Assembly: GCA_017640605.1 (NCBI GenBank)
Contig: JAEPQH010000015.1
Coordinates: 1-64,000, forward strand
Reading direction: 5' to 3'
Source: Balneolaceae bacterium
Lineage (GTDB): Bacteria; Bacteroidota; Rhodothermia; Balneolales; Balneolaceae
DNA length: 64,000 nucleotides
Shown: one piece after another, positions 25,147 to 33,545 of the stretch
Numbering within the stretch: the stretch's first letter is position 1
How the letters are laid out: the number at the start of each line of letters is the position of its first letter
The notes under the pieces: model-generated
What the model was told of the DNA's origin: nothing
The model's input: only the letters and a program-made list of their open reading frames with translations
The model's database searches: none
Position numbers and translations under genes: made by a program

Positions 25147-26262
25147 TTAGTCGTTGGGAAAAAGAGATTTATCAATGCCCGGTATAATTTTCAATGCATT
25201 TTTGTAATACACCTTCTTAAGTACTTCATCGGGTAAATTCATTCCATACATTTTCCAGAAAGCATGTCGTTTGCGGAAATAATCGAAATATTCATCGTCG
25301 CTTTCTAATACCCTGAAATAAGTATGAAATTCAACAGGCCGATAAGTGTCTTTACCAAATAGAATCCGATCCTGATATTTGATAAAAAATTCCTGAGCAA
25401 ATCGGGGCTGTCTACCTAATTCTGCGATAATAGCCGCCGTTTCGGTATACACATTAGGAAACTCATCGAGGTGTTCTCCAAGACGTTGAAGGTCGTTAGC
25501 CATCCATCCAAAATGTGCGTTGATAAAGGTAGTTTCCGGGTGTTTTCGAAATACATTCCATTGTTCCTGCATTACCACTTCCCAGCTCGGGTATTTAGTA
25601 GAATCGCCTCGGTGACGGCTTGGGAATTGCTTCATTTCCAACCAGCGCTCATTCTTTTCGTCGATGGGCTCCCAGAAAACAGCGGGTTCTCCGGTATGGA
25701 TGAGAACAGGAATTCCTAACTCGCCACATTTCGCCCAAACCGGGTCGATACGTGGATCATCTGTTTGAATCCGATTTCCTTGGGAGTCGGTAGCGGTAAG
25801 TCCCAGGTTTTTGAAAATCTTTAGACCTCGTGCCCCATTATCATAATCTTCTTGAAGTTGAGCGACGGTTCTTTCAGTCCAATCAGGATCGTCGATTCCA
25901 TCAAAATTGATATTCGCAAAAATGATGAATCGGTTTGGTGCAGTTTTCTGGGCGGCATAAGCCATCGCTGCAAGTTGCTCACCGGAACGTCCACTCAGGT
26001 TTACAAGCACTTGTAAGTTTAAACTGTCCATCTCACCTACAGTCTGATTCAAATCCATGGTTGCCATTCGCCACAAATGGCTGTGAACATCCACATACGG
26101 ATACTTGGCACGTACAACTTCTTCGCCCGGAATGATAAGAGTGGAAGTGGGTTCGTACTCTTCAAAACTCATGGTCATTTCAGAATGTTCATGATTTTGG
26201 GCTAATACAGGAGCAGAGAGCAGTAAAAAAGTAAAGCCGAATAGGAAAGTTATGAGCTTCAT
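25147..26262 (-). CDS. Exported amidohydrolase-family protein
   Basis: A 371-residue TIM-barrel metal hydrolase with a signal peptide (FLFGFTFLLLSAPVLA). Metal-site motifs are visible: VDVHSHLW near 76-82, LIHTGEP near 190, FINAHFGWM near 250 and LFGKDTYR near 310. This pattern fits the amidohydrolase_2 family (hydrolases and decarboxylases acting on ring or amide bonds). It is exported, which is unusual for degradation enzymes but common in this phylum. Its start overlaps the stop of the upstream Wzi-like gene (TAATG), so the two are translated together. The substrate is not evident. Confidence 0.85.
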   Translation of the reverse strand: MKLITFLFGFTFLLLSAPVLAQNHEHSEMTMSFEEYEPTSTLIIPGEEVVRAKYPYVDVHSHLWRMATMDLNQTVGEMDSLNLQVLVNLSGRSGEQLAAMAYAAQKTAPNRFIIFANINFDGIDDPDWTERTVAQLQEDYDNGARGLKIFKNLGLTATDSQGNRIQTDDPRIDPVWAKCGELGIPVLIHTGEPAVFWEPIDEKNERWLEMKQFPSRHRGDSTKYPSWEVVMQEQWNVFRKHPETTFINAHFGWMANDLQRLGEHLDEFPNVYTETAAIIAELGRQPRFAQEFFIKYQDRILFGKDTYRPVEFHTYFRVLESDDEYFDYFRKRHAFWKMYGMNLPDEVLKKVYYKNALKIIPGIDKSLFPND

Positions 26263-28004
26263 TAGAATGCCTTGTTAACGATTGGAATTTTGTTGATAAA
26301 GCGCTGAACTCCGGGATAAAAATACACTTCCAAGCCACCGAGTAGCATGTCAAAATCGTCAATTTGATCCCCTTCGATCATCATTCTTTTTCGATAATCA
26401 GCAAACACTTTTATACCTCTGAAAGGCTCAACCTCAAACTGAATTCTGATAGTATTCCAACGATGGATGTCGCCTTCAAACAACAATACCTGATCACCTC
26501 CACTTTGTCCTTCAAAAAGATCGCCACCTACATCTTGCTGTAAATCGCCATTCTCATCAACGATGTTAAACCCTTTTTTTGAGGAGCTAAAAGAAACATC
26601 AATAAATGAACGCCATTGAAGCCATTGCCTGGCTGATACAAAAAATTGACGTGAATTCGGTCCAATGGAAGCACCTAAAGGGGACCCAAGTTCATCATAA
26701 GTATTAAAGAATTGCCAATGAGTGTAGAAATATGGATCAAATTGAATTAATTCTGCATTGATTAATGTAGAAGTGGGTAAAGTTACATTAAAACCAGCCT
26801 GATAACTGATCACGGCATCGTTTGAGGACCTTTCTCCCGGAGCTTTTATTATATCCGAAAATGAAAGTAAATCATCAATTCCTAGAGTAGCATAAAGTTC
26901 TAGATTCTTAAGGGGTCTTATACTACCATCAAAAAACCAAATTGGGTTGTCTTTGTCTAAGGTTTCATACTCGCCAAATCTGAGTGGCAACAATGGATTG
27001 TAATAAGCAAGTTCAGCCGGTCTGTTCGAGTATGTTAAGGATTCCGTAAATGCCATAGTAATCCATGGTGCCGGAGTTAACTGAATTCTGCGAAGTGCAA
27101 ACCACCTTTCAGGAGAAAAACGGCTCCTAACTCCGGGATATCCTTCCACATTAATATTTACTGTTTCAGCTTTTAATGCTCCATGAATAAATGTGTATTG
27201 TAGATATTTAGTGTCAAAATTAATACGCACCCAGTCAAAATTACCAGCTTCCTGTCGCAGTATTTGAGCTTCATTGCCTTTATTCCCAACTTTTATATCA
27301 CCATTACCAATATGAATTCCCAGTTGTTTGTATTGTAGGGTTGCAAAAGCTTCAGTGTATAAGGTAGATTCTTTATCTCTTCGTCGACCATCAAAAGTTT
27401 GCCCCCACTCTGGATGATACCGTAATTGACCAGTTGTAAATGAATATGGATTCGAGATTTCTACATGAGCGCCGATGGTGTTATAAATGGTACCGTAGGT
27501 ACGAAGCGTTTTGTAGGTGATATCGGCAGCCTGATTGTAATTTTTTAGAGGATCATTAACAGTAAGAGTTCCTCCTCCAAAGGAATAATCAACCACCCAA
27601 TGCATGCTGTCCGAAAAGAACACGAATAAATGAGGTTCTTTATCCGAGAATAGAAATTCTAGTTTACTTTTGGCTGAGGATAAAACATCATCTTCCCACC
27701 CTTGCAAATAAGTTTCTTTAGCATCAATCTCTAATTGGTCAACAGAAAACTCTTGTTTATACCATTTCAGGAGCCTTGAATCAATCCCGTTTAGATTGCC
27801 CGAGTTTTCTACCTGTTGTAAGAACCCGTTTATTTGTTTTCGGGTAAGAGGCAAGGCTTCGTAACTATAATTTGTAATATTTCCCTTAACCCGTTGAAGA
27901 TGTAACCACTCGTACACTTGGTGACTGGCAGGAACTAATGATACTTGTGATTTTAATCCCGTAGAAAAAATGATACTAACTACGAATATTAAGAGTAATC
28001 TCAT
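26262..28004 (-). CDS. Capsule-assembly Wzi-like outer-membrane protein
   Basis: A protein of 580 residues from the ATG at 28004; an in-frame GTG three codons upstream is less likely. It has a signal peptide (LLLIFVVSIIFSTGLKS), a helical N-terminal region and a long beta-barrel with phrases such as ERWFALRRIQLTPAPW, LAYYNPLLPLRFGEYE and NLELYATLGIDDL, which match Wzi-type capsule-assembly proteins in Bacteroidota. Wzi is an outer-membrane lectin-like barrel that attaches surface polysaccharide. No capsule synthesis genes are nearby. Co-translated with the amidohydrolase. Confidence 0.75.
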   Translation of the reverse strand: MRLLLIFVVSIIFSTGLKSQVSLVPASHQVYEWLHLQRVKGNITNYSYEALPLTRKQINGFLQQVENSGNLNGIDSRLLKWYKQEFSVDQLEIDAKETYLQGWEDDVLSSAKSKLEFLFSDKEPHLFVFFSDSMHWVVDYSFGGGTLTVNDPLKNYNQAADITYKTLRTYGTIYNTIGAHVEISNPYSFTTGQLRYHPEWGQTFDGRRRDKESTLYTEAFATLQYKQLGIHIGNGDIKVGNKGNEAQILRQEAGNFDWVRINFDTKYLQYTFIHGALKAETVNINVEGYPGVRSRFSPERWFALRRIQLTPAPWITMAFTESLTYSNRPAELAYYNPLLPLRFGEYETLDKDNPIWFFDGSIRPLKNLELYATLGIDDLLSFSDIIKAPGERSSNDAVISYQAGFNVTLPTSTLINAELIQFDPYFYTHWQFFNTYDELGSPLGASIGPNSRQFFVSARQWLQWRSFIDVSFSSSKKGFNIVDENGDLQQDVGGDLFEGQSGGDQVLLFEGDIHRWNTIRIQFEVEPFRGIKVFADYRKRMMIEGDQIDDFDMLLGGLEVYFYPGVQRFINKIPIVNKAF

Positions 28005-28060
28005 TGCAAACACTTTAATTAAAAGTGAGTAAAAATACCCATTCTACAGTTCTTTAAAAC

Positions 28061-28090
28061 AAAAAAGTCCGTTACAAAAACGGACTTTCA
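28061..28090 (-). terminator. Rho-independent terminator after msrA
   Basis: AAAGTCCGTT (28064-28073) pairs with AACGGACTTT (28079-28088). On the minus strand a T-rich run follows (TTTTTTGTTTT). Confidence 0.9.
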
Positions 28091-28096
28091 AAAAGG

Positions 28097-28723
28097 TTAA
28101 AAAGCGGGATTATCCTTAAGTAGATAATCGAACTCTTTTTTGAATTTCTTCACTTTAGGTGCAATCACAAATGAGCAATACCCGGCATTAGGATTGTTCT
28201 CGAAGTAGTTTTGGTGATAATTCTCAGCTACATAATAATTGGTCAGAGGCTCGATGGTCGTAACAATCGGATCATCCCAAAGATCTGAAGCATCAGTTTT
28301 CTTTAACGATTGTTCAGCGATGGCTTTTTGCTCATCGTTGTGATAAAAAATCACTGAACGATACATTGGACCAACGTCATTGCCCTGACGATTTAAGGTG
28401 GTTGGGTCATGGGTATGCCATAAGACTTCGAGAAGCTCCTCATAAGTAATTACCGAAGGATCAAAATGTAATCGGGCAACTTCAACATGACCGGTTTGCC
28501 CGGAAGTAACTTGTCGATACGAAGGGTTTTCTATATGTCCGCCGGAATATCCGGATTCCACGTGAACCACCCCTTCAACCAGTTCATAAATTGCTTCCAC
28601 GCACCAGAAACATCCGGCGCCAAAGGTGGCCTTTTCAATATTTTGAGTTTTTTCCATTTCCTGAGCTTGTGATGTCTGTATCCCAACTAAAGGGAATAAG
28701 AGTATGAATAAATATTTTTTCAT
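28097..28723 (-). CDS. msrA: Peptide-methionine (S)-S-oxide reductase, exported
   Basis: MsrA reduces methionine-S-sulfoxide in oxidised proteins. The 208-residue protein has the catalytic ATFGAGCFWCVEAIYE near 33-48, followed by GYSGGHIENPSYRQV, HVEVARLHFDPSVI and the C-terminal HQNYFENNP. The N-terminus is a signal peptide (LFILLFPLVGIQTSQA), so the enzyme should act in the periplasm or outside, repairing exported proteins. No MsrB domain is fused. It has its own terminator, and the tRNA-Leu gene precedes it on the same strand. Confidence 0.95.
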   Translation of the reverse strand: MKKYLFILLFPLVGIQTSQAQEMEKTQNIEKATFGAGCFWCVEAIYELVEGVVHVESGYSGGHIENPSYRQVTSGQTGHVEVARLHFDPSVITYEELLEVLWHTHDPTTLNRQGNDVGPMYRSVIFYHNDEQKAIAEQSLKKTDASDLWDDPIVTTIEPLTNYYVAENYHQNYFENNPNAGYCSFVIAPKVKKFKKEFDYLLKDNPAF

Positions 28724-28799
28724 GAGTTCAATTTTCTAATGAAACTGTTTACAATCAAAATAACATTCCATGTTGCCCAATGTTGTAACGAAAGTATTA

Positions 28800-28833
28800 C
28801 AAAAAAAGCCCGCTTCTGTAAAGAAACGAGCTT
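28800..28833 (-). terminator. Rho-independent terminator after tRNA-Leu
   Basis: On the minus strand AAAGCTCGTTTC pairs imperfectly with GAAGCGGGCTTT, followed by seven T. It lies directly after the tRNA 3' end. Confidence 0.85.
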
Positions 28834-28841
28834 TAATTAGT

Positions 28842-28924
28842 GCTCACGAATGGAGTCGAACCATCACGGGATTTCTCCCACACGCCCCTCAAGCGTGCGC
28901 GTCTACCAATTCCGCCACGTGAGC
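28842..28924 (-). tRNA. tRNA-Leu (anticodon GAG)
   Basis: The minus strand folds as a class-II tRNA. The acceptor arms are GCTCACG and CGTGAGC, the D-loop contains AATTGGTAGACGC, the anticodon loop is TTGAGGG (anticodon GAG, reading CUC/CUU), the long variable arm is TGGGAGAAATCCCG, and the T-loop is GGTTCGACTCC. The CCA end is not encoded (ACTAA follows). Confidence 0.97.
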
Positions 28925-28980
28925 TTAATTGCAAGACTTCAAAGATAGAACTTTTCCACTCCAAAATTCAACGAAAATAA

Positions 28981-29007
28981 AAAACCCGACTTGGTTAAAG
29001 CCGGGTT
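28981..29007 (-). terminator. Rho-independent terminator after the Spy/CpxP-like gene
   Basis: AACCCGACTT pairs with AAAGCCGGGTT. On the minus strand the stem runs into a T-rich tract (GGGTTTTTTATTTT) just downstream of the gene ending at 29013. Confidence 0.88.
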
Positions 29008-29012
29008 AACGC

Positions 29013-29444
29013 TCACTTATTTCCTTTATCGGAATAAGCTCTCAGGCGTTGGCGAATATCATATTGAATGGATTCCTTCTTCTCCAGATACACTGCATAT
29101 TGGTCTTTGGATAGTATTTTATGCAGAGCCTGTTGGTGCTCATTCCGAAGATCGCGCATCTCAACCATTCGGCGTTGTCGGTTTATCGATGCTTCTCGTA
29201 GTTCTTTGCCTCGTTCGGAAAAATCCTTATCGATTGTTTTAATTTGTTCTTTTTGAGTATCAGAAAGTTTTAGATACTCATCAAAAACAGCAATGTGGGC
29301 TTCCGAACGAACTTCAGCCGGAATATCCAACATCCGTTGATTAGCTTGTTGCCCTCTGTTTCCCCTGCCGGGCTGTGCAATAGCTGTTGCAGAGAATAGG
29401 GCAATCAATACAAAAATTGATAGTGTAGATATTGTTCGTTTCAT
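29013..29444 (-). CDS. Periplasmic Spy/CpxP-like (LTxxQ) helical protein
   Basis: A 143-residue exported protein with signal peptide (LSIFVLIALFSATAIA, cleaved before QPGRG). The mature part is charged and almost entirely helical: EYLKLSDTQKEQIKTIDKDF matches the L-[ST]-x-x-Q motif of the Spy/CpxP fold, and IRQRLRAY closes the chain. Proteins of this kind act as periplasmic chaperones or metal/stress sensors. No stress operon is adjacent; it has its own terminator. Function is inferred from the fold only. Confidence 0.75.
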   Translation of the reverse strand: MKRTISTLSIFVLIALFSATAIAQPGRGNRGQQANQRMLDIPAEVRSEAHIAVFDEYLKLSDTQKEQIKTIDKDFSERGKELREASINRQRRMVEMRDLRNEHQQALHKILSKDQYAVYLEKKESIQYDIRQRLRAYSDKGNK

Positions 29445-29525
29445 GATGGTTAAATTGAAGGGTTAGCGACCAAGCATTTTCAACTCTTCAATATGACGAT
29501 CAGTCCCCGAAAATAGTTGAATGAA

Positions 29526-30071
29526 TTATTCTTCGTCTAGTTGACGACGAGCATACTCATTATCAGGATCAATTTTAAGTGCTTGCTCGTAATAAGTTCG
29601 TGCTTTATCGTCCTGTCCACCACGTTTAATCATGTCGCCCATTAGAATCCAGTTTTCAGGATCGTGTGGATCAGCTTTGATACGACCAATTAGATAAGGT
29701 ACAGCTTCCTGTCCGCGTCCGGTCATAAGCATCAACATTACTTTATTTCGATGGGCGCCTGGTAAATCCCCTTTTTCAATAGCGGAATCAAAATCTTTTT
29801 CTGCTTCTTCCAGCTTTTCTTGCTGCATAAATAAGTTACCTCGCAGATTAAGATATGCAGCATTGTCATCGCCAAGTTCAATGGCTTTATTGATAGCTTT
29901 TTCACTTAATTCGAACTGATTAAGTTGTTGGAAAATCAACGCTTCCAAATAGAAAGGCTCGTGTGCCTCCGGTTGTTCTTTTTGTAGTTCTCTTGCAGTA
30001 TCTAAACTATGATCAATGTCTTTATCTCTAAAAAGTTCGAACCCTTTATTAAGCTTTTCCTCGAAATTCAT
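29526..30071 (-). CDS. Tetratricopeptide-repeat protein
   Basis: From the ATG at 30071 (five bases after the upstream gene's stop) the product is 181 residues with no signal peptide. It carries about four TPR units; clear ones are EPFYLEALIFQQLNQFELSE, AAYLNLRGNLFMQQEKLEEA and the final PENWILMGDMIKRGGQDDKA. It is the last gene of the dnaA-folB-folK-kinase run, likely a cytoplasmic scaffold. A longer frame up to 30113 would overlap the upstream gene and is not preferred. Confidence 0.85.
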   Translation of the reverse strand: MNFEEKLNKGFELFRDKDIDHSLDTARELQKEQPEAHEPFYLEALIFQQLNQFELSEKAINKAIELGDDNAAYLNLRGNLFMQQEKLEEAEKDFDSAIEKGDLPGAHRNKVMLMLMTGRGQEAVPYLIGRIKADPHDPENWILMGDMIKRGGQDDKARTYYEQALKIDPDNEYARRQLDEE

Positions 30072-30075
30072 GAAT

Positions 30076-30264
30076 TTATTTTGTGTTGTCGGATAAGTCT
30101 TCAAATTCGGCATCTTCGATCTGATCCAGATTTCTGCGTCTGGATCGTGATCTTGGCCGAGGCGGAGTAAAATGTTGTTTGCGCCCGCTGGAAGGTAAGA
30201 ACAATCGACGTATATATCTTCTTATCAACCAGAAAAGCAGTAAAAAGAAAAGAAGTTTTAACAT
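30076..30264 (-). CDS. DUF4834-like small membrane protein
   Basis: A 62-residue protein with one N-terminal membrane helix (LKLLFFLLLFWLI), followed by basic residues (RRYIRRLF) and a Pro/Arg-rich linker, then an acidic end (QIEDAEFEDL). It matches the small membrane family DUF4834 common in Bacteroidota near dnaA or kinase genes. It is spaced 2 bp from the kinase stop and 5 bp from the TPR start, so it belongs to the operon. The function is unknown. Confidence 0.75.
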   Translation of the reverse strand: MLKLLFFLLLFWLIRRYIRRLFLPSSGRKQHFTPPRPRSRSRRRNLDQIEDAEFEDLSDNTK

Positions 30265-30266
30265 AA

Positions 30267-30908
30267 CTAAGGGGCTATGTGAATATGAGTGTTCGAGTGG
30301 ATGGGCCGCTCAAAAATTTGCTCCTCGATGTACGTTAAATGCTCCGGATTGTTAACAAAATCGATTTCAGTTGCATTAATAAATATAACCGGTGTGCGAT
30401 TATAGTGATAAAAAAAGTGATTATATGCGTTGTTCAAATCTCTTAAATAATCCGGAGTAATGTGCTGTTCGTAATCACGGCCTCGTTGGTCGATATTTTG
30501 CATCAGGCGATCCACAGACGATTGAATGAAAACAACAAGATTTGGTTGTGCAGCAATCCCGGTCATTATATTAAAGATGCTGTCGTAAAGTGCGAGTTCA
30601 TCCTGATCTAAATTAAGCCGTGCAAAAATCCGATCTTTATCAAAAATGTAATCCGAAATAGTAAGCTGGTGAAACAAATCACCACTCATCATATTTTGTT
30701 GTTGCTTAAAGCGGCTTGCCAGAAAAGCGAGTTGTGTTTGAAAAGCATAGCGCTCTCGGTCTTCATAAAACTTCGGCAGAAAAGGATTATCTTCAAATTC
30801 TTCGAGCACTAAACGTGCACCACGGCGTTCGGCTAACAAGTTTGCGAGCGAGGTTTTACCGGCTCCGATTACCCCTTCTATTGCTATAAAATCGAGCGGA
30901 TTCGACAT
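30267..30908 (-). CDS. Deoxynucleoside kinase
   Basis: A 213-residue kinase that phosphorylates deoxynucleosides for the salvage pathway. It has the P-loop FIAIEGVIGAGKTSLANLL near 7-25, the substrate-binding FEDNPFLPKFYED near 38-50, FQTQLAFLASRFKQQ, the ERS-like site replaced by ISDYIFDKDRIFA and the LID region QRGRDYEQHI. These are hallmarks of the dCK/dGK-type family. It begins one base after the folK stop, in the operon led by dnaA, linking nucleotide supply to replication initiation. Confidence 0.93.
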   Translation of the reverse strand: MSNPLDFIAIEGVIGAGKTSLANLLAERRGARLVLEEFEDNPFLPKFYEDRERYAFQTQLAFLASRFKQQQNMMSGDLFHQLTISDYIFDKDRIFARLNLDQDELALYDSIFNIMTGIAAQPNLVVFIQSSVDRLMQNIDQRGRDYEQHITPDYLRDLNNAYNHFFYHYNRTPVIFINATEIDFVNNPEHLTYIEEQIFERPIHSNTHIHIAP

Positions 30909-30909
30909 A

Positions 30910-31398
30910 TTACCAGTTCAGCGTGGTTTTTCGGATGGCCATTTTTGGTGCTTTTTTGAGCAGTGTTTCTATAGGTGTATGATGTTTTGGATCAACCCAA
31001 TTTGGTTCAACTTCCTGAAGGGGCAATAATACGAATAATCGGGAACTGTATTCAGGATGAGGTATCTGTAAATTTGGCAAATCAATGATTTCGTCGCGGT
31101 AAGCAATAATGTCCAAATCAAGCGGGCGGGCTGTCCATTTAGGGTAACGTGATGGCCGGCCTTGCGCAAGTTCTTGCTTTTTGCATTCCTCAAATAGTTC
31201 AACAGCACTTAGTGACGATTCTATCGAAATAGCGGCGTTCAGAAAATCATACTCAGATGGACCAATGGGTTCCGATAAATAAATGGAAGATTTTTTTATC
31301 GGAGCTTCGGATAGGGTGCTAAGAAACTCAGCGGCTTTTTTTAGTTGTGCGTGTGGATTATCTAGATTAGAACCTAAAGCAATTATAGTCCGGGCCAT
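30910..31398 (-). CDS. folK: 2-amino-4-hydroxy-6-hydroxymethyldihydropteridine diphosphokinase
   Basis: HPPK transfers pyrophosphate from ATP to hydroxymethyl-dihydropterin in folate synthesis. The 162 residues contain the family signatures IIALGSNLDNPHAQL at the start, SSIYLSEPIGPSEYDFLNAA, and the catalytic RPLDLDIIAY with IPHPEYSSRLFVLLPL. Its start overlaps folB by 16 bp. FolB makes the substrate one step earlier, so the two genes form a functional pair. Confidence 0.97.
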   Translation of the reverse strand: MARTIIALGSNLDNPHAQLKKAAEFLSTLSEAPIKKSSIYLSEPIGPSEYDFLNAAISIESSLSAVELFEECKKQELAQGRPSRYPKWTARPLDLDIIAYRDEIIDLPNLQIPHPEYSSRLFVLLPLQEVEPNWVDPKHHTPIETLLKKAPKMAIRKTTLNW

Positions 31399-31745
31399 GA
31401 CAATGTTACTTCAGAATACTCGCAAGTATGTTCGATAGGAGGATTTAGTTTGCGTACAGTCACTTCAAAATTGTTAAGGGATGGAAATCGAGCTGAAATC
31501 TTCTCCCCAATTTGAAATGCAAGATGTTCTATCAAGTTTTTGGAAGGTCCAAGCATCACTTCTTTGGCGCAATCGTGTAGCTGAGCGTAATCTATGGTAT
31601 CACTTAAATTATCGGAATAAGCAGAAGTTCGTAGCGAGGTTCGGATGAGAATATCTACCTCAAAATCATTTCCATTCTGCTTTTCATGCTCAAATACACC
31701 GTGCATGCCTCGAAACTTGAGGCCTTTTAACCTCAATGTGTCCAT
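31383..31745 (-). CDS. folB: Dihydroneopterin aldolase
   Basis: FolB cleaves dihydroneopterin to hydroxymethyl-dihydropterin and glycolaldehyde. The 120-residue protein has the start LRLKGLKFRGMHGVFEHEKQNG, with the catalytic Glu near 20 in the GVFEHEK block, then TIDYAQLH, KNLIEHLAFQIGE and VTVRKLNPPIE. Its ATG overlaps the dnaA stop (TAATG), indicating translational coupling. Confidence 0.96.
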   Translation of the reverse strand: MDTLRLKGLKFRGMHGVFEHEKQNGNDFEVDILIRTSLRTSAYSDNLSDTIDYAQLHDCAKEVMLGPSKNLIEHLAFQIGEKISARFPSLNNFEVTVRKLNPPIEHTCEYSEVTLSWPGL

Positions 31746-33190
31746 TAAAGGCTGGCTACTTCTATGCGTTGATGTAATTCCTCAAGAATACGTTTGTGCT
31801 TCGGGCTGGTCATCATGCGTTCTTCAACGGTAGAGATTGCATGAATTACCGTAGAGTGGTCGCGACCACCAAAATGCAATCCAATTGTTTTTAAGCTCGA
31901 TTTAGTAAACCGCTTAGAGAGATACATCGCGATTTGGCGTGCTTCTACAATTTCCTGCTTTCGGGTTTTTTCACGCACTTTGTTGGTATCTATTCCAAAA
32001 TAATCACACACGTAATTTTGAATGGACTCGATGGAGATCTGCGTGTGTGATTCTTTCACCATGTCTTTAAGTACGCGCTTTGCCATCGCAAGATCGATGT
32101 CGTCGATGTTTTGCAGCGATGCATGTGCCAATAACTTTATGATAGCTCCTTCTAAATCTCGCACATTCGATTTGAAATTATGAGCGATGAATTCAATGAT
32201 TTCAGGCTCAATTTCAATGCCATTGTCATTGGCTTTGCGCTCTAAAATAGCATAACGAGTTTCGTATTCCGGCATTTGTAAATCGGCACTCAATCCCCAG
32301 CTAAAACGAGAGATTAGTCGTTCTTCGATATCTGGTACATCTTTTGGCGCTCGATCGCTACTTAAAACGATTTGTTTTCCTTCTTGATGAAGAGCATTAA
32401 AAATGTGGAAGAACTCTTCCTGTGTTTTTTCTTTGCCACTAAAAAACTGAATGTCATCTACAATCAATACATCAATATTGCGGTAGAACATCGAAAACTC
32501 ACTGGCGCGGTTGTTTCGGATGGCGTGTACGAACTCATTCGTAAATGCTTCAGAAGAGATGTACAACACCGATTTTTCGTCGCCAAATTTTTGCTTTACA
32601 CGGTTACCAATACTTTGAATTAAATGTGTTTTTCCTAACCCGGTAGGGCCATAAATGAAAAAAGGATTAAATGAATTGCTTCCGGGGTTATCAGCAATAG
32701 CCATAGCGGCAGAGCGAGCTAAACGATTACAATCTCCTTCTATATATCGCTCAAATACGTACGAACTGTTTAAGTTTGAATCGATCTTAGTTTTTTTGAT
32801 GCCCGGAATTACGAAAGGGTTCTCAATTACTTCCGGCGAATATTCGGGATAACCATTGATGTTCTGCGGTTGAACCGGCGGCATAGGGCGCTGGGGCAGA
32901 CGCACTGCACGATTGTTTTCGAATTGCTCCGATTTTTCCATCAAAATTGAATATTCAAGCTTTCCCTCTGGTCCTAGCACTTTTGCCAGGGTAGAGCGAA
33001 GCATATTATAATAGTGCTCTTCCAGCCATTCGTACCAAAATTGGCTGGGCACCTGAATAGTTAAGGTGTTATCGGATAGACTAACCGGCTTAATTGGTTC
33101 AAACCACGACTTAAATTTTTGATAGCTAATGTTATCCTTAATAATATCCAGACAGTTGTCCCACGCTGTCTCTGCTGAAACCTTTTGCAA
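31745..33190 (-). CDS. dnaA: Chromosomal replication initiator protein DnaA
   Basis: DnaA binds DnaA boxes at the origin and opens the duplex. The 481 residues show domain I (1-85), a proline-rich linker (100-125), the AAA+ domain with Walker A IYGPTGLGKTHL (181-189) and Walker B VLIVDDIQFF, and the C-terminal helix-turn-helix with the signature GGRDHSTVIHAI. It is the first gene of a six-gene operon. The 355 bp upstream carry DnaA boxes, so it is next to the likely origin and probably self-regulated. Confidence 0.98.
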   Translation of the reverse strand: MQKVSAETAWDNCLDIIKDNISYQKFKSWFEPIKPVSLSDNTLTIQVPSQFWYEWLEEHYYNMLRSTLAKVLGPEGKLEYSILMEKSEQFENNRAVRLPQRPMPPVQPQNINGYPEYSPEVIENPFVIPGIKKTKIDSNLNSSYVFERYIEGDCNRLARSAAMAIADNPGSNSFNPFFIYGPTGLGKTHLIQSIGNRVKQKFGDEKSVLYISSEAFTNEFVHAIRNNRASEFSMFYRNIDVLIVDDIQFFSGKEKTQEEFFHIFNALHQEGKQIVLSSDRAPKDVPDIEERLISRFSWGLSADLQMPEYETRYAILERKANDNGIEIEPEIIEFIAHNFKSNVRDLEGAIIKLLAHASLQNIDDIDLAMAKRVLKDMVKESHTQISIESIQNYVCDYFGIDTNKVREKTRKQEIVEARQIAMYLSKRFTKSSLKTIGLHFGGRDHSTVIHAISTVEERMMTSPKHKRILEELHQRIEVASL

Positions 33191-33545
33191 TGTTTCTTTT
33201 TCCTCCAGTACTAAGTTGATCGATTCGATGAGTGGATCAGTTATCCACAGCAGAATTAGACCCCAAGTGCGTCAATTCGATTTGAAAATGATGAATTATT
33301 CCTCACTTGTCAAACGGAGAGTTGGCAATTACTTGAAAGTTATCCACATTGATACAATGTCCGTAACTTGCTGCAAGACAGTATTTTATTTTGATTTTGG
33401 CAGTTTTGTGAAATTTATATGAAGGGCGCATAATATTGGCGTAACATACTATTCAAAAGGGGGTAGGCGAAAATTTTTATATCGCTATTATTTTTCCACA
33501 AGTTATCCACATTTTATTCAGTGGTATAAAAGGAAAAAAATCAAA
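33191..33545. other. Candidate replication origin (oriC) upstream of dnaA
   Basis: The gap between dnaA and prmC has three perfect DnaA boxes TTATCCACA in the same orientation, at 33241-33249, 33340-33348 and 33503-33511, plus a one-mismatch copy TTTTCCACA at 33492-33500. The stretch from about 33380 to 33545 is very AT-rich and could be the unwinding element. Position next to dnaA agrees with many bacterial origins. Strand skew could not be measured here. Confidence 0.7.

Noticed and set aside
28842-28924. tRNA used as an integration site
   Set aside because: No direct repeat of the tRNA 3' end or integrase was found on either side.
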